From Flavobacteriales bacterium (GTDB taxonomy: Bacteria > Bacteroidota > Bacteroidia > NS11-12g > UBA955), in NCBI GenBank assembly GCA_947496375.1, contig CANMCY010000007.1, positions 1 through 64,000 on the forward strand: 64,000 bases of DNA, in the 5' to 3' direction. Position 1 is the first letter of the stretch, and each line of letters opens with the position of its first letter. Below, piece after piece: positions 63,314 to 64,000 of this stretch. The position numbers and the translations under genes are program-made. The notes below the pieces were generated by a model. It was not told the origin of the DNA, did no database searches, and saw nothing but the letters and a program-made list of their open reading frames with translations.

Positions 63314-64000
63314 TAGTTACATCCTCCTTCTGTGTTAAAAATAAATCCTGCCGTATTTTCACTTTGTGGGAACTGAATCAGCATGCCGGGGCAGTTCCAG
63401 TCGCTGTTTCTTATTTTGATATTTTCACCTTTTGCACCTCTTCTTCTCAGTTGCAGGGTCCAGTCACCTTCAAAAGCCATTTCGAGTCTTCGCTGCAAGC
63501 GGATAGAATCTTTCAGTGCAGATACGCTTATCAATGGGTCGATGGAAGTCCATGTGCTGTCATATGCACGTTTGCGGATTTTATCAATATCTGCGATGGC
63601 AATGCTTTTATCGCCACCCGTTTCAGCAATACATTCGGCACGCATGAGCAGCATATCTGTTAAGTGAAGTAAGGGAACATTGAAAACATCTTTGTCAAAT
63701 TTATGACATAAATAAAATTCATTGGCTTTGCCCTTGTTTTTTACTTCATAAAATGCGCTTCGCTTGTCATATCCATGCATGGCAATCTTCGCAAAATCGG
63801 CAGTGGGTTTAAGAACAGGGTTGGGGTTATTGTCTGAACGATAGTTGTTGATAAAACCACCACCGCGGTTATCGCTGTTCCCGGTACTGATGAGCTGGAA
63901 AATGATTTCTTCAGGTGCCCCTTTAACAAACCTGGAGAAACTGTCTGAGAATGAATATTTGGCGTTTCCAAGGATGTCGTCAGCCAGTGTTTTTGCTCCT
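63313..64000 (-). CDS. SusD/RagB family nutrient-binding outer-membrane protein (5' part beyond window)
   Basis: The C-terminal 228 or so residues; the frame is open to the right edge, so the N-terminus and lipobox lie outside. SusD features are PLLHLTDMLLMRAECIAETGGDKSIAIADIDKIRKRAY (the TPR-like C-terminal part), RLQRRLEMAFEGDWTLQLRRRG and AKTLADDIL near the edge. SusD binds glycans at the mouth of the SusC TonB transporter. By arrangement the SusC gene should lie just beyond 64000. Confidence 0.9.
   Translation of the reverse strand, partial: GAKTLADDILGNAKYSFSDSFSRFVKGAPEEIIFQLISTGNSDNRGGGFINNYRSDNNPNPVLKPTADFAKIAMHGYDKRSAFYEVKNKGKANEFYLCHKFDKDVFNVPLLHLTDMLLMRAECIAETGGDKSIAIADIDKIRKRAYDSTWTSIDPLISVSALKDSIRLQRRLEMAFEGDWTLQLRRRGAKGENIKIRNSDWNCPGMLIQFPQSENTAGFIFNTEGGCN

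Noticed and set aside
63313-63780. SusD reading frame starting at ATG 63780 as a complete short gene
   Set aside because: The frame continues open to the window edge with typical SusD sequence, so the ATG is internal and the gene is only truncated by the window.

Overview
The window is chromosomal DNA of a Bacteroidota bacterium, probably from the Chitinophagales/Sphingobacteriales side of the phylum; this placement is inferred. The evidence is a GldH gliding lipoprotein, several secreted proteins with C-terminal type IX secretion (T9SS) sorting domains, SusD-type and TonB-dependent outer-membrane proteins, fused E1 alpha/beta oxo-acid dehydrogenase, RibBA, and promoters of the Bacteroidota type (TAnnTTTG box at -7). 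No rRNA, tRNA, CRISPR array, prophage or intact insertion sequence was seen.

Region 1 (1-22309, all minus strand) is mostly core and cell-envelope genes: a truncated ComM/YifB ATPase, gldH, lpxK, an OmpA/TSP3 outer-membrane protein, 3-hydroxyacyl-CoA dehydrogenase with an overlapping Rieske-like lipoprotein, an EnvC-like activator / DUF4292 / TPR lipoprotein / sugar nucleotidyltransferase run, an AT-rich GT39-type glycosyltransferase, a DUF2157/GDYXXLXY pair, and two TonB receptors, each next to a partner gene (DUF4249; a serine-less esterase-like T9SS protein). Region 2 (22415-42559, almost all plus) is housekeeping: branched-chain oxo-acid dehydrogenase E1, ribBA, flavin reductase, ileS, a DksA-like protein, lspA, rmuC, a methyltransferase, an LVIVD lipoprotein, lysS, a PaaG-like hydratase, a secreted M43 metalloprotease, rsmI and lnt. 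It is interrupted by one minus-strand XRE regulator whose upstream region (35282-35715) holds direct repeats and a possible IS3-family end. An AI-2E-family permease and ftsH follow on the minus strand (42556-45670).

Region 3 (45833-64000) is the centre of interest: an alpha-glucan utilisation locus. It encodes a T9SS-exported GH13 amylase and a T9SS-exported protein with three sugar-binding-like beta-sandwich modules, a periplasmic neopullulanase-like GH13, an SLC45-like MFS sugar transporter, a degenerate-Nudix transcriptional regulator, a BadF/NagK-type sugar kinase, beta-phosphoglucomutase, a GH65 phosphorylase, a GH13 lipoprotein, another exported GH13, and the end of a SusD operon with two accessory surface-binding genes. 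My reading is that starch is cut and bound outside, imported through SusC/D (SusC lies beyond the window), trimmed in the periplasm and moved inside by the MFS carrier. There it is phosphorolysed by GH65 to beta-glucose-1-phosphate plus glucose, and both products become glucose-6-phosphate through PgmB and the kinase.

The most notable observation is a shared inverted repeat, GTGT-N7-ACAC, present once in each of three promoter regions of this locus (50018-50034, 53370-53390, 54182-54196). In two of them it sits just upstream of a clear TAnnTTTG box. It is a strong candidate operator for the Nudix-type regulator and defines a testable regulon.
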